NCBI GenBank assembly: GCA_023423935.1
Contig: JAFAEQ010000055.1
Location: 85,221 to 149,220 of the forward strand
Direction: 5' to 3'
Length of the DNA: 64,000 nucleotides
Source of the DNA: Pseudomonadota bacterium
GTDB taxonomy: Bacteria; Pseudomonadota; Gammaproteobacteria; Steroidobacterales; Steroidobacteraceae
Shown: positions 45,217 through 53,559 of the stretch, piece after piece
Layout: each line of letters starts with the position of its first letter
How positions within the stretch are numbered: position 1 is the first letter of the stretch
The notes under the pieces: model-generated
Databases searched by the model: none
What the model was told of the DNA's origin: nothing
What the model saw: the letters and a program-made list of their open reading frames with translations, nothing else
Translations under genes and position numbers: made by a program

Positions 45217-45238
45217 AGGGTCCGCCTGATAGGACCCT
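45217..45238 (+). terminator. Hairpin after the ATP-grasp gene
   Basis: AGGGTCC (45217-45223) pairs with GGACCCT (45232-45238), ten bases after the stop. No T-run; it may be a weak terminator or RNA-stability element before the exporter genes. Confidence 0.45.
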
Positions 45239-45362
45239 CCGACCGCTCCGCCGGAGTTAGATCCATTTCGGATCAGTCTCGCCCAAGCACGTCTTCGCGT
45301 CTGGGTAAGCTCCGCGTCCTTGAGCGATCCGCGCGATCGCTGTCTGTGGTTCCGGAGAAGGG

Positions 45363-46622
45363 ATGGTCCTCATTCGTCTGATCGTTGTTGCTGCGGCGAT
45401 GCTCGGCATCGTGCCGTGTCACGGCTCCGTGGCGCCGGAAAATCCGGAGCTCGTCACGCTCGTGGAACGCGTGCTTGCGAGCCATCCGAGTGCCGCGGCC
45501 GCTCGTGCCGAAGTCGAAGCCGCGCGTTCGGAGTTGAGCGGATCGCGCTGGGCCATCTTTCCGACGGTAGCCGTCGAGAGTTCTGCGGACCGACGCGACG
45601 GTGGCGACGTGGCGGGCGTGCTCTCGGTCGAGCAGCCGTTGTGGACGGGTGGACGGATCCGTGCCGGTATCCGTCAATCCAATCATCGCGTGGATGCCGC
45701 GCTCGCACGTCTCGATGAAGTGTGTCTGGACCTCGCGCAACGCACGGTGCAGGCCTACGTCGATGTGCAGCGGTTGAGACGCCGTGAACGCATTCTGGAA
45801 GCGAGCCTGAGCGAACATCGCAAGCTGGTCGATTCGATGCACCGGCGCGTGCAACAGCAGATCAGTCCGGCATCCGAGCTGGAACTAGCCCAGTCGCGTG
45901 CGCGTCAGACCGAGCTCGAGGCACTGCAGGCGCAAGCCGAAGCTGAGATCGCACTGCTGCGCATCCGGGAGCTCACCGGAGACAACACTCATCAGGTCGC
46001 AGCGCAGCTCAACTATCGCGAGGAGCAGCTTGCTGCGAGTCCTGCACAACTGCTGAAGTCGGCGATCGACTTCGATCCAAGCGCGCGCCGCCTGACGGCC
46101 GAAGCGGCAGTGGCCTCCGCCGAAGTGTCGCTGCGCAAGAGTGAGCTGATGCCGCAGTTGGGTGTGCGGTATCGCCATTACCTGGGCACCGACCGGGACC
46201 GCGATGACGATCTCGGACTCGTCTTCCGTGTGCAAGCCGACGGTGGGTTGTCACGTATTTCCGCGATCAATGCGGCCCGACAGCGCGAGCAGGCCGCGGC
46301 ATTGGCAGTCGATGCTGCCACGCGCGAGCGACAGCAGATCGTGCTTGCGGCGTTGACCGACAACGGCGCTGCGCGACGTCGGGCTCAGGCCGGGCGTGAG
46401 GCGGCACTCGCCGCGAAATCCGTCACCGACTCATTCCTTCGCCAGTTCGCCGCCGGCCGGCGCACGTGGCCCGAAGTGCTCAATTCCGTCCGCGAGACCG
46501 TGTCTGCCGAGCTGGCGCAGACCGATGCCGAGGCCGGTGCTGTTATTTCATACGTGCGACTGCTGTTGCTGTCCGGCCAATGGCGGCCAGCCGATCCGCA
46601 GTCCGACGGGAATCCCCGATGA
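45363..46622 (+). CDS. TolC-family outer-membrane protein of the type I secretion system
   Basis: 419 residues with an N-terminal signal (IRLIVVAAAMLGIVPCHGSV). Two repeats of long alpha-helical coiled-coil segments alternate with short strands (GVLSVEQPLWTGGRIRAGIR; PSARRLTAEAAVASAEVSLR; MPQLGVRYRHYLG), the OEP fold. It forms the outer-membrane duct for the ABC exporter. For LapA-type adhesins the matching channel also holds the N-terminal retention plug of the substrate. The stop overlaps the exporter start (ATGA). Confidence 0.88.
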   Translation: MVLIRLIVVAAAMLGIVPCHGSVAPENPELVTLVERVLASHPSAAAARAEVEAARSELSGSRWAIFPTVAVESSADRRDGGDVAGVLSVEQPLWTGGRIRAGIRQSNHRVDAALARLDEVCLDLAQRTVQAYVDVQRLRRRERILEASLSEHRKLVDSMHRRVQQQISPASELELAQSRARQTELEALQAQAEAEIALLRIRELTGDNTHQVAAQLNYREEQLAASPAQLLKSAIDFDPSARRLTAEAAVASAEVSLRKSELMPQLGVRYRHYLGTDRDRDDDLGLVFRVQADGGLSRISAINAARQREQAAALAVDAATRERQQIVLAALTDNGAARRRAQAGREAALAAKSVTDSFLRQFAAGRRTWPEVLNSVRETVSAELAQTDAEAGAVISYVRLLLLSGQWRPADPQSDGNPR

Positions 46623-48775
46623 AACGATTGATCGAACTGGTGTCGGCGCTCGCTCGCCAGCAGCGTGTGGAGCTCGCGCCCACCTGGGCAGATGAAGCGG
46701 CCAGGCTCGATGCCGATCCCGCTTCTCGCGACGCGCTGTATCGGCTGTGCGAAACGCTCGGCTGGAAGGCACCGCAGCGACTGCGCGAGGCACCCAAGGC
46801 GCAGCACTTTCCGCTGCTGGTTCATCATCCGCAGTTGGGTTGGGCCATCGCCGATCAATGGCAGACGCAGACCTTGGTGCGCGTGACGACCGGGGCGGGC
46901 GTGCAAACCTGGTCGGTCGAGGACACGCCGCTCGAGTTTCATCGCCTGGAGATTCCAGGACCGCCTCGACAGTTCTTCGGCTCGCAGTCGTTCGCGATCT
47001 TCGCGCGCGCATTGTTGTCGCGCCGTCGCATGCTGATCGAGGCGACCGTCGCCACCGCGATGGTCAGTCTGGTGGGTCTGGGTGTGTCGCTGTTCTCCAT
47101 GCAGGTGTACGACCGCGTCATCCCGCAAGGCGGGTTGGCGACGCTGTGGGTGCTGCTGTTCGGCGTGATGTTTGCGATCGGCATGGAGTTCGCGCTGCGC
47201 TGGTTGCGAGCCATTTCGCTGGAACGTGAGGCGGTCGCGATCGACGCCGAAGTCTCCGAGTATTTCTTCTCGCGGCTGCAGGCACTACGCCTGGATGCGC
47301 GACCGCCATCTGTCGGCACGCTGGCCGCGCAGATGCGCGGCCTGGAACAGGTGCGGGCGGCGATGTCGGCGGCCTCGATCTATTTCATCGCCGATCTGCC
47401 GTTCGCGCTCCTGATGGTATGGGTCGTTTATCTCATCGGCGGCAGCCTGGCACTGGTGCCGTTGATCGGCCTGCCGATCGTGCTGGTGCTGGCCTGGGGT
47501 GTTGCGCGAGCCGTGCGCAACGAGACCAAGCGCGCGCAGGTGAGCAGCTATCGCAAGAACGGGTTGCTGGTGGAAGCGATCTCTGCAAGCGAGACCGTCA
47601 AGGCCACCTCGGGTCATTGGAATCTGCTCGCACGCTGGAACAAGCTGGTTGACGAGCTGTGTGTCGATGACGAACGGGTACGCCGCTGGACGGCGCTCGC
47701 GCAGTCGGGAGCCAACTGCATCCAGCAGGCGAGCTACGTCATCATGATCGCGCTCGGCAGTCTCGCTGCGATCGAAGGCGAGATCACCATGGGCGCACTG
47801 ATTGCCTGTTCGATCATTGCCGGCCGCGTCAATGGGCCGCTGCTGTCGCAGTTGCCTGGATTGATCATGCAATGGAGCTACGCGCGCAGCGCGCTCGACG
47901 GACTGGATCAGCTGCTCAAGCTGCCGCTCGATCGCGATCCGGACGCGGATTACCTGCGTCCGGCCACGCTGTCCGGTCCGTTGTCGCTGGAGTCGGTGCG
48001 CTTCGCTTATCCCGGCGCGCGCAGCGCTCTGGATGTGCCGGCGCTCAAGATCGCGCCGGGCGAACGCATCGCAATCATCGGGCCGGTCGGCTCGGGCAAG
48101 AGCACGCTGCTGAAGCTGCTCGCAGGTGTTTATCGTCCGCAGAACGGCAACGTGCTGCTGGCTGGACTCGACATGCATCAGATCGCCGAGGACGCGTTGC
48201 GCGAGCATGTCGCGTACCTGCCGCAGGACTACCGCCTGGTGCAGGGCACGTTGCGGGAAAATCTGTTGCTGGGACGCCCGAATCCGGGCGACGACGAGCT
48301 CATGGCATGCGCGACGCGCACCGGTCTGGCTCCTTTCATCGCTGCGCATCCGCAGGGACTCGACATGCCGATCGCCGAAGGCGGTGGCGGCATTTCCGGA
48401 GGACAGCGACAGCTCGTGGGCCTGACCCGCATGCTGCTGGCGAAGCCTGGTCTGTGGCTGCTCGATGAGCCGACGGCTGCGCTCGACCGCGACAGCGAGA
48501 AGCGTGTGCTGGCCGCGCTCGATCGGTGCGCCACCGCCGACAGCGCCGTGGTGATGGTCACGCACAAGATGTCTCTGTTGAAGCTCGTACGACGCGTCAT
48601 CGTGATCGCGGGCGGCAAGATCGTGATGGACGGTCCCACCGCACAAGTGGTGGAGCAGCTGCATCGAACTGCCGTCGCTGCAGCAGCCAACAGCAGTGCC
48701 GCATCCGCGGCCACCGAGACGAACGCCGCAGCCGCTCCCACTCTGATGGCCGCCGCCGGCGGACAACGCGCATGA
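46619..48775 (+). CDS. Type I secretion ABC exporter (LapB/HlyB-type)
   Basis: 718 residues from the ATG at 46619. Residues 1-130 form a C39-like N-domain without an obvious catalytic Cys, as in RTX exporters. A six-helix membrane domain follows (about 145-430, VATAMVSLVGLGVSLFSMQV to about LGSLAAIEGEITMG). The nucleotide-binding domain has Walker A GPVGSGKSTLLKLLAG, Q-loop YLPQDYRLVQG, signature GGISGGQRQLVGL, Walker B LWLLDEPTAALD and switch His in MVTHKMS. It exports folded-on-arrival substrates with a C-terminal signal. The Ala-rich C-terminal tail (about 690-718) is unusual. It overlaps both neighbours. Confidence 0.92.
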   Translation: MKRLIELVSALARQQRVELAPTWADEAARLDADPASRDALYRLCETLGWKAPQRLREAPKAQHFPLLVHHPQLGWAIADQWQTQTLVRVTTGAGVQTWSVEDTPLEFHRLEIPGPPRQFFGSQSFAIFARALLSRRRMLIEATVATAMVSLVGLGVSLFSMQVYDRVIPQGGLATLWVLLFGVMFAIGMEFALRWLRAISLEREAVAIDAEVSEYFFSRLQALRLDARPPSVGTLAAQMRGLEQVRAAMSAASIYFIADLPFALLMVWVVYLIGGSLALVPLIGLPIVLVLAWGVARAVRNETKRAQVSSYRKNGLLVEAISASETVKATSGHWNLLARWNKLVDELCVDDERVRRWTALAQSGANCIQQASYVIMIALGSLAAIEGEITMGALIACSIIAGRVNGPLLSQLPGLIMQWSYARSALDGLDQLLKLPLDRDPDADYLRPATLSGPLSLESVRFAYPGARSALDVPALKIAPGERIAIIGPVGSGKSTLLKLLAGVYRPQNGNVLLAGLDMHQIAEDALREHVAYLPQDYRLVQGTLRENLLLGRPNPGDDELMACATRTGLAPFIAAHPQGLDMPIAEGGGGISGGQRQLVGLTRMLLAKPGLWLLDEPTAALDRDSEKRVLAALDRCATADSAVVMVTHKMSLLKLVRRVIVIAGGKIVMDGPTAQVVEQLHRTAVAAAANSSAASAATETNAAAAPTLMAAAGGQRA

Positions 48776-49941
48776 ATTCGATCAGCTCTTCCTCACGATC
48801 CAGCTCCAGGCCAGGTCTGGTGATCGGCGTTTCGCTCCTGGCGTTCATCGGCTTCGTTGCCTGGGCGAACTGGGCCGAGCTCGATCAGATCAGCCGGGCG
48901 AGCGGCCAGGTCATTCCGAGCGGTCGAGTGCAGGTGGTGCAGAGCGCCGATGGCGGTGTCATCACGGATCTGCTCGTCAGAGAAGGCGACCGCGTGAGCC
49001 GAGGGCAATTGCTCGTGCGCCTCGACAGCATCAAGGCGCAGGCCGGTGTCGATGAGAGTCGCGGCAAGGAAGCAGCGCTGCGCACGGCGCTCGCGCGAAT
49101 CCAGGCGGAGCTCTACGACCGGCCGTTGCAGTTCGATCCGTCGCTAGAGGCGTACCCGGACTTCATCGCCAATCAGACCTCGCTCTATGAAAAGCGCCGC
49201 AGTGCGCTGTTCGCAGAGCTGGACACGCTCAAGCAGATGCATGCGCTGGTCAGCGAAGAACTCAAGATGAATCAACCACTGCTGGCTACGGGTGACGTGA
49301 GTCGCTCCGAAGTGTTGCGACTGCAGCGGCAGGAGGCGGAAGTGAGTGGCCAGATCGTCAATCGCCGTAACAAGTATCTGCAGGAACTGCAGACAGAGCT
49401 GGCGAAGACGGAGGAGGAGTTGGTCACGGCGGTCCAGGTTCGCATGCAGCGCGAAGATCAATTGAGTCGCACGGAGCTGAGCGCACCGGCGGACGGCATC
49501 GTCAAGAACGTGCGCTTCACAACCGTCGGCGCAGTACTGCGTCCCGGCGATGAAATGTTGCAGATCGTGCCCACCAACGATGTGTTGATCGTGGAGGCGA
49601 AGGTCAAGCCCGCCGATATCGGCTTCATCCGTCCGGGACAGTCGGCCAGCGTCAAGTTCGATGCGTACGACTACAAGATTTACGGGTCCGGCGCAGGCAG
49701 CGTCTCCTATATAAGTGCCGACACGCTGACCGAACAGTCGCCGCGAGGGGAGGTGTCGTACTACCGCGTGCACGTGAGCGTCGATGCCGCGGGGATGCAG
49801 CAGCGCAGGCCTCAGGAGCGCATCGAAGTGCAGCCCGGTATGACGGCGACAGTGGAGATCAAGACCGGCGAGAACACCGTGATGAGATATCTGACCAAGC
49901 CGATCACCAAGACGGTGTCGGAGGCGCTCACCGAGCGGTAA
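48772..49941 (+). CDS. HlyD-family membrane fusion protein
   Basis: 389 residues from the ATG at 48772 (ATGA overlap). One N-terminal membrane helix (LVIGVSLLAFIGFVAWANWA), a lipoyl/barrel half (GRVQVVQSADGGVITDLLVR), a long alpha-hairpin (about 85-225), the returning barrel (LSAPADGIVKNVRFTTVG and VKPADIGFIRPGQSASVKFD) and the C-terminal membrane-proximal domain ending in YLTKPITKTVSEALTER. It bridges the ABC exporter and the TolC-like duct, completing a three-gene type I system. Confidence 0.92.
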   Translation: MNSISSSSRSSSRPGLVIGVSLLAFIGFVAWANWAELDQISRASGQVIPSGRVQVVQSADGGVITDLLVREGDRVSRGQLLVRLDSIKAQAGVDESRGKEAALRTALARIQAELYDRPLQFDPSLEAYPDFIANQTSLYEKRRSALFAELDTLKQMHALVSEELKMNQPLLATGDVSRSEVLRLQRQEAEVSGQIVNRRNKYLQELQTELAKTEEELVTAVQVRMQREDQLSRTELSAPADGIVKNVRFTTVGAVLRPGDEMLQIVPTNDVLIVEAKVKPADIGFIRPGQSASVKFDAYDYKIYGSGAGSVSYISADTLTEQSPRGEVSYYRVHVSVDAAGMQQRRPQERIEVQPGMTATVEIKTGENTVMRYLTKPITKTVSEALTER

Positions 49942-49951
49942 ACGCTACTGA

Positions 49952-49991
49952 GCTAGTCGGCTAGTCAGCTAGTCAGCTAGTCAGCTAGTCA
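49952..49991. repeat. Five tandem copies of an 8-base CTAG-containing unit
   Basis: GCTAGTCG once and then GCTAGTCA four times, exact head-to-tail copies at 49952-49991, in the 69-base gap between the HlyD-type gene and the convergent HTH gene. CTAG is usually rare in such genomes, so the array stands out. It could vary in number by slippage. Confidence 0.85.
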
Positions 49992-50010
49992 GAGATGGAG
50001 GAGGCGTCGC

Positions 50011-50445
50011 TCAAGACTTCAGCTCGCGACGCCGCGCGTTGCGCGATGACCTCAGTGGATCCATCCAGCGCTTCAGCCGCAATCCCCAGCGCCTCGCGCG
50101 CGTCTGTCGTTCGGCGACCGCGCGTTTCGTTTCCTGCCTCACCTGCGTGCCGAGTCGGGTGAGGCAGACGTGCGGCACCGGACCGATGCCGAGATATCGC
50201 GCGTAACGTTCGGCACCACGCAGCGCATACGCGGCAGAGTAGAACGGCCGCACATCGGCACTTTCGAGTCCGCGGATCTGATTGTCCGAGAGCTGACATT
50301 CCTTCGATACAGTCTCGATACTCAGTTGCCGCTGCGTGCGCGCACGGTGAAGCGCACGGGCGAAGTCCCTCATCTGCAATTGTGTGTCGCTGATCGACGG
50401 GATCTGGAGCTCGCCAGAAGCGGGCGTTGACAGCTTCGATGACAT
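50011..50445 (-). CDS. RodZ-type helix-turn-helix protein
   Basis: 144 residues. The HTH_25 domain typical of RodZ N-termini lies at about 26-95 (ALHRARTQRQLSIETVSKEC, QLSDNQIRGLESADVRPFYS and YALRGAERYARYLGIGP). No membrane helix or periplasmic RodZ domain follows; instead there is a strongly basic tail (RARRWGLRLKRWMD and NARRRELKS). It could bind DNA or a cytoskeletal partner. It is convergent with the exporter operon. Confidence 0.7.
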   Translation of the reverse strand: MSSKLSTPASGELQIPSISDTQLQMRDFARALHRARTQRQLSIETVSKECQLSDNQIRGLESADVRPFYSAAYALRGAERYARYLGIGPVPHVCLTRLGTQVRQETKRAVAERQTRARRWGLRLKRWMDPLRSSRNARRRELKS

Positions 50446-50736
50446 GGGAACGTGGATCGACTCGCGCTATTCACGAACAGGAACGCTAATGGAACGAGTG
50501 TGCGGGTGAGCACATAGAAACATTCGCGATGAAAGTATCGCGGGAGATCATCGGGCAGCGTCCGCGCGGCAGATCACAGCGAATTCGGACATGCGTCACA
50601 GTACATGAGGGTCGGTAGTTGCATTCATCGTGAACCCGAAAGAGCGCCGAGTGCGGCACGAATGTCGCTAGATTGCAGTGTCTCGAACCTATTCATTGCA
50701 GATGCCCTGCAAGAGGTTGCATAGACGCAGGTAGAG

Positions 50737-51711
50737 ATGACGACGCTCCACACAGACCCGACCGAATGCAAGCCGCAGCCGGCAGACGAACGTGGTGTGA
50801 GACCGCGCGTCCTGATCGTCGATGACGACCAGCGAAGCCTGCGCATCTTTCGCCGCGTGCTTCGGCAGATCGACGAGCACTGCATGACGCTTGCGCGAGG
50901 GCAGGAAGTGGCCGAGGCGTTGCGCGGGCATCCGACGATCGAGATCCTGATCTGCGATACGCACCTTCCCGACATCGATGCGATTGCCTTGCTCCAGCAG
51001 ATCCGCGATCAGTTCGGTGAGTTGCGTACGATCCAGTCCATCCTGGTGAGCGATCATCCGGAGACAGACGCAGAGACGGAATCTGCAAGCGCCACGCGTC
51101 GTTCGGAATCCATCGAGTTTCTGTCCAAGCCGGTGATGCCTCGCGATCTGCTCGCCTCGGTGCACAAGGCGATGCTCAGGACGCAGCTGATCAAGGCCGT
51201 ACTCGAGGATCGCGCACACGACAACCCGACGTCTGTCACGGCCAGCAAGCTCGCATTGCTGTCGACGAATCCTTCATTAGCGTTGGAGTGGGCGGCAGCG
51301 CCGCCACGAACCCCTCTGCCGCATTACGGCGAGGAATACGATTCCCTGCGCTTCCTGAGGTGCCTCCACGAGGCAAGGGTGCGCCTGTTCGGTGAGGCCC
51401 TGCTGCCGGATCCGACCTGGTGCATGCTGGCCGAGCTGATGCGCGCCGCGCTCACGGGGCAGAGAGTTGCGATCACCACACTGTGCGCGGCATCGAAAGC
51501 ACCATTCACGACCGCGCTACGCCGCATCGACGATCTGATCGAAGCGGGACTCGCCGCGCGCACGCGTGATCCACAGGACCGGCGACGCTCCTATATCCGC
51601 CTGACGCAGTTGGGGCATCAGAAGATGCAGCGCTACCTGCGAAACGTCGCCAGCAGCCTCGCACGCGCGAGCAACGTCACGGTCCGGCAGAACCAGCGCG
51701 CGAACTCGTAA
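50737..51711 (+). CDS. Response regulator: receiver fused to MarR-like winged helix
   Basis: 324 residues. The receiver (about 23-150) has VLIVDDDQRS, phospho-Asp in ILICDTHLPDID, Ser in ILVSDHPE and Lys in FLSKPVMP, with a small insertion before the last helix. After a linker, a winged helix at about 210-300 (TWCMLAELMRAALTGQRVAI, APFTTALRRIDDLIEAGLAA, RTRDPQDRRRSYIRLTQLGH) has MarR wording. Domain order and linker length match the regulator at 33818, although sequence has drifted. The two genes bracket the giant protein and its secretion system. No kinase is adjacent. Confidence 0.83.
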   Translation: MTTLHTDPTECKPQPADERGVRPRVLIVDDDQRSLRIFRRVLRQIDEHCMTLARGQEVAEALRGHPTIEILICDTHLPDIDAIALLQQIRDQFGELRTIQSILVSDHPETDAETESASATRRSESIEFLSKPVMPRDLLASVHKAMLRTQLIKAVLEDRAHDNPTSVTASKLALLSTNPSLALEWAAAPPRTPLPHYGEEYDSLRFLRCLHEARVRLFGEALLPDPTWCMLAELMRAALTGQRVAITTLCAASKAPFTTALRRIDDLIEAGLAARTRDPQDRRRSYIRLTQLGHQKMQRYLRNVASSLARASNVTVRQNQRANS

Positions 51712-51802
51712 CGATCGCATGCGTACTGCATCCATCTGTGTCGTCGGTCACATCGCCTGGGCACACAATGAGATCTCGAGTCGTATTCCATGAGGGGCGG
51801 TG

Positions 51803-52003
51803 ATGAAGCATCTGCAGCTGCAGTCGAGTCCAATCTCCTTTGGTTCATTCCTGCGCACGCCGAAGTCCCGTGCCGATCGACGCGTGACGGTCGTGCCCAG
51901 CACGCAGGACGAGGGAGGGTCCGCGGCTCGAGGCATCGTCAACGCGTTGGCGCTATCTGCATGTGCATGGCTTCTCATCATCGCCGTAATGATCCTTCTC
52001 TGA
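51803..52003 (+). CDS. Small single-pass membrane protein
   Basis: 66 residues from the ATG at 51803, with GAGGGG about 6 bases upstream. A polar N-terminal part (residues 1-45) is followed by one C-terminal membrane helix (ALSACAWLLIIAVMILL) that runs to the last residue, the design of a tail-anchored protein. The next gene's ribosome site overlaps its stop, so the two are coupled. Function unknown. Confidence 0.65.
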   Translation: MKHLQLQSSPISFGSFLRTPKSRADRRVTVVPSTQDEGGSAARGIVNALALSACAWLLIIAVMILL

Positions 52004-52013
52004 GGTGTCCTTC

Positions 52014-52832
52014 ATGAGAAGCTGTTCTGTTGCCTTGCGAGACACCCGTGGACAGTTGAGCGGTACGAGCCCCGATCCATGGATCGACAGCTCGAAAGAC
52101 ATCGTGCAACGCTTCGTCGACGTATTGCTCATCTCGGAGCATTACTCTCTGTACACGTGTACCGACTATCGGGCGCAGCTAATGAACGTTGATCGATGGT
52201 TGCAGCGTTGCGAGGGCTGCTCGATCGTGACTGCCGATGACGAGCAGCTCATCCGCTATCTCTCCGATTGGATCGGCCGACGCACATCAATGCGCAAACT
52301 GCCGCGTGTGCTGCTCAGCTTGCGGCGCTTCTATGCCTTTCTGTGCGACACCCACGCTCGTGACGACAACCCCATGATGACTTCGAGCATCAGGCGCTGG
52401 GATGAGCAACAGCGGCCCAGATCGGTGAGGCTGCGCCGGCAGCGCGAAAGCTCCTGGGCCGTGCAGCAGCGCGATCGCGTCATGCTGGCACTGATGATTG
52501 CCGGCGGGCTGAAACCTGCTCAGTTGATCGCGCTGGAGCTGGGAGATCTGCATCTGGATCGCGGCGTCATCTCTTTGGGCGCGCGGCCGGTAGCGCGCGA
52601 GATGCGAATCAGCTCAGAGCTCTCAGAGATGTTGAAACGGTTTCTGCTCGCTCCGCGCCAGACGCTGCTGCGCGGACGAGATGGCACGCACGTGTTTCCT
52701 GCCTGTGGAGGCCGCCGGCTCACGGCGCAGGAGTTCTGGCATGCGTTCCGTCGCCGTGCCGAGGTCGCGCCGAGTCGCAGCGCCTATGGTGCGTCGAATG
52801 GCGCGGCGGCCGTGCTGGAGCAGCAGGCCTGA
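52014..52832 (+). CDS. Catalytically degenerate tyrosine-recombinase-like protein
   Basis: 272 residues from the ATG at 52014, 8 bases after GAGGTG. Residues 24-110 are a SAM-like core-binding domain as in XerC/XerD (RFVDVLLISEHYSLYTCTDY, RVLLSLRRFYAFLCDTHARD). Residues 150-272 follow the catalytic fold, but the first Arg (GLRxxE in Xer) is GLKPAQ. The HxLR box appears changed to YGAS in SRSAYGASNGAAAVLEQQA, and the protein ends there, before the Tyr nucleophile. DNA binding without cleavage is therefore plausible. The gene is embedded in an operon-like cassette, not in a mobile element with att sites. Confidence 0.7.
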   Translation: MRSCSVALRDTRGQLSGTSPDPWIDSSKDIVQRFVDVLLISEHYSLYTCTDYRAQLMNVDRWLQRCEGCSIVTADDEQLIRYLSDWIGRRTSMRKLPRVLLSLRRFYAFLCDTHARDDNPMMTSSIRRWDEQQRPRSVRLRRQRESSWAVQQRDRVMLALMIAGGLKPAQLIALELGDLHLDRGVISLGARPVAREMRISSELSEMLKRFLLAPRQTLLRGRDGTHVFPACGGRRLTAQEFWHAFRRRAEVAPSRSAYGASNGAAAVLEQQA

Positions 52833-52946
52833 CGAAGAGTTCGGCGATCGGCGATGCGTGCGTTTCGAATGTTTCTTGCGCGCACTTGCGGATCAGACGG
52901 GGCAAGATTTCCTCACTGAAATGTCTTTAGCAACGGGGTGGAGCCA

Positions 52947-53552
52947 ATGAGTTCCGTGAATGTCGATTCCAGATCCGCCGCTGGCGCCAGTGCCGCGAAG
53001 GCGCCTGTCGATGCACACACCATGAGCCGAACGGACGACATCGTTATCGGACTCGGAGTACGCACCTCGGGCAAGTTTCAGACCGCCGGGTCCATTTTCG
53101 TCGACGGCGTGCTCGGCGATGCCGAAGTCGAATGCTCCTCCTTGTCCATCAGCCGCGGTGGCGAGTTCCACGGGGTGGCCAAGGCGATGCGCGTGGAAAT
53201 CTCCGGAACGCTCAGTGGCGAAGCGATTGCGACCGAAGAAATCGTGCTGCGGGCCTCCGCAGTAGTGGGTGCAAACGTCTCTGCTCCTTATATCGTCGTG
53301 CATCGTGGTGCCTGCCTCACCGGACAAGTGAGCTCGATGGAGCGGCACAGCGACTCGAGCAAAGCACCGATGACGTTGCCGTCCTTTGCCAAAACCCGCC
53401 CGAAGCGCGGCATGCAGCTGTTCATGTTCTCGGTCGTCGTTGGGCTGGCATTGTCGGGCGGCGCGGCCATGTCATGGCTGCAGGGCGACCAGGCTGACGG
53501 AGTCTCCGCAGCAGGGACGCAGCTGACTTCGGATGCTCAGGATCGTGGTTGA
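52947..53552 (+). CDS. Bactofilin with C-terminal membrane helix
   Basis: 201 residues from the ATG at 52947, with GGAG 4 bases upstream. The bactofilin beta-helix spans about 28-130 (DIVIGLGVRTSGKFQTAGSI, VDGVLGDAEVECSSLSISRG, GEFHGVAKAMRVEISGTLSG). Most bactofilins lack a membrane span; here a basic linker is followed by one helix (MQLFMFSVVVGLALSGGAAM) and a short tail. It should form polar or envelope-attached filaments. It is placed between the recombinase-like gene and two further co-oriented genes. Confidence 0.85.
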   Translation: MSSVNVDSRSAAGASAAKAPVDAHTMSRTDDIVIGLGVRTSGKFQTAGSIFVDGVLGDAEVECSSLSISRGGEFHGVAKAMRVEISGTLSGEAIATEEIVLRASAVVGANVSAPYIVVHRGACLTGQVSSMERHSDSSKAPMTLPSFAKTRPKRGMQLFMFSVVVGLALSGGAAMSWLQGDQADGVSAAGTQLTSDAQDRG

Positions 53553-53559
53553 GGCAACA

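Noticed and set aside
47285..48766. Long minus-strand open frame opposite the ABC exporter
   Set aside because: Composition is His/Gln/Arg-rich as expected for an antisense shadow; the exporter is unambiguous.
49952..49991. CRISPR array
   Set aside because: Repeat unit is only 8 bases with no spacers, and no cas genes are present.
52014..52832. Integrase gene as evidence of a prophage, integron or genomic island boundary
   Set aside because: Catalytic residues are missing, no tRNA, att repeats, attC sites or phage genes are near, and neighbours are ordinary chromosomal genes.
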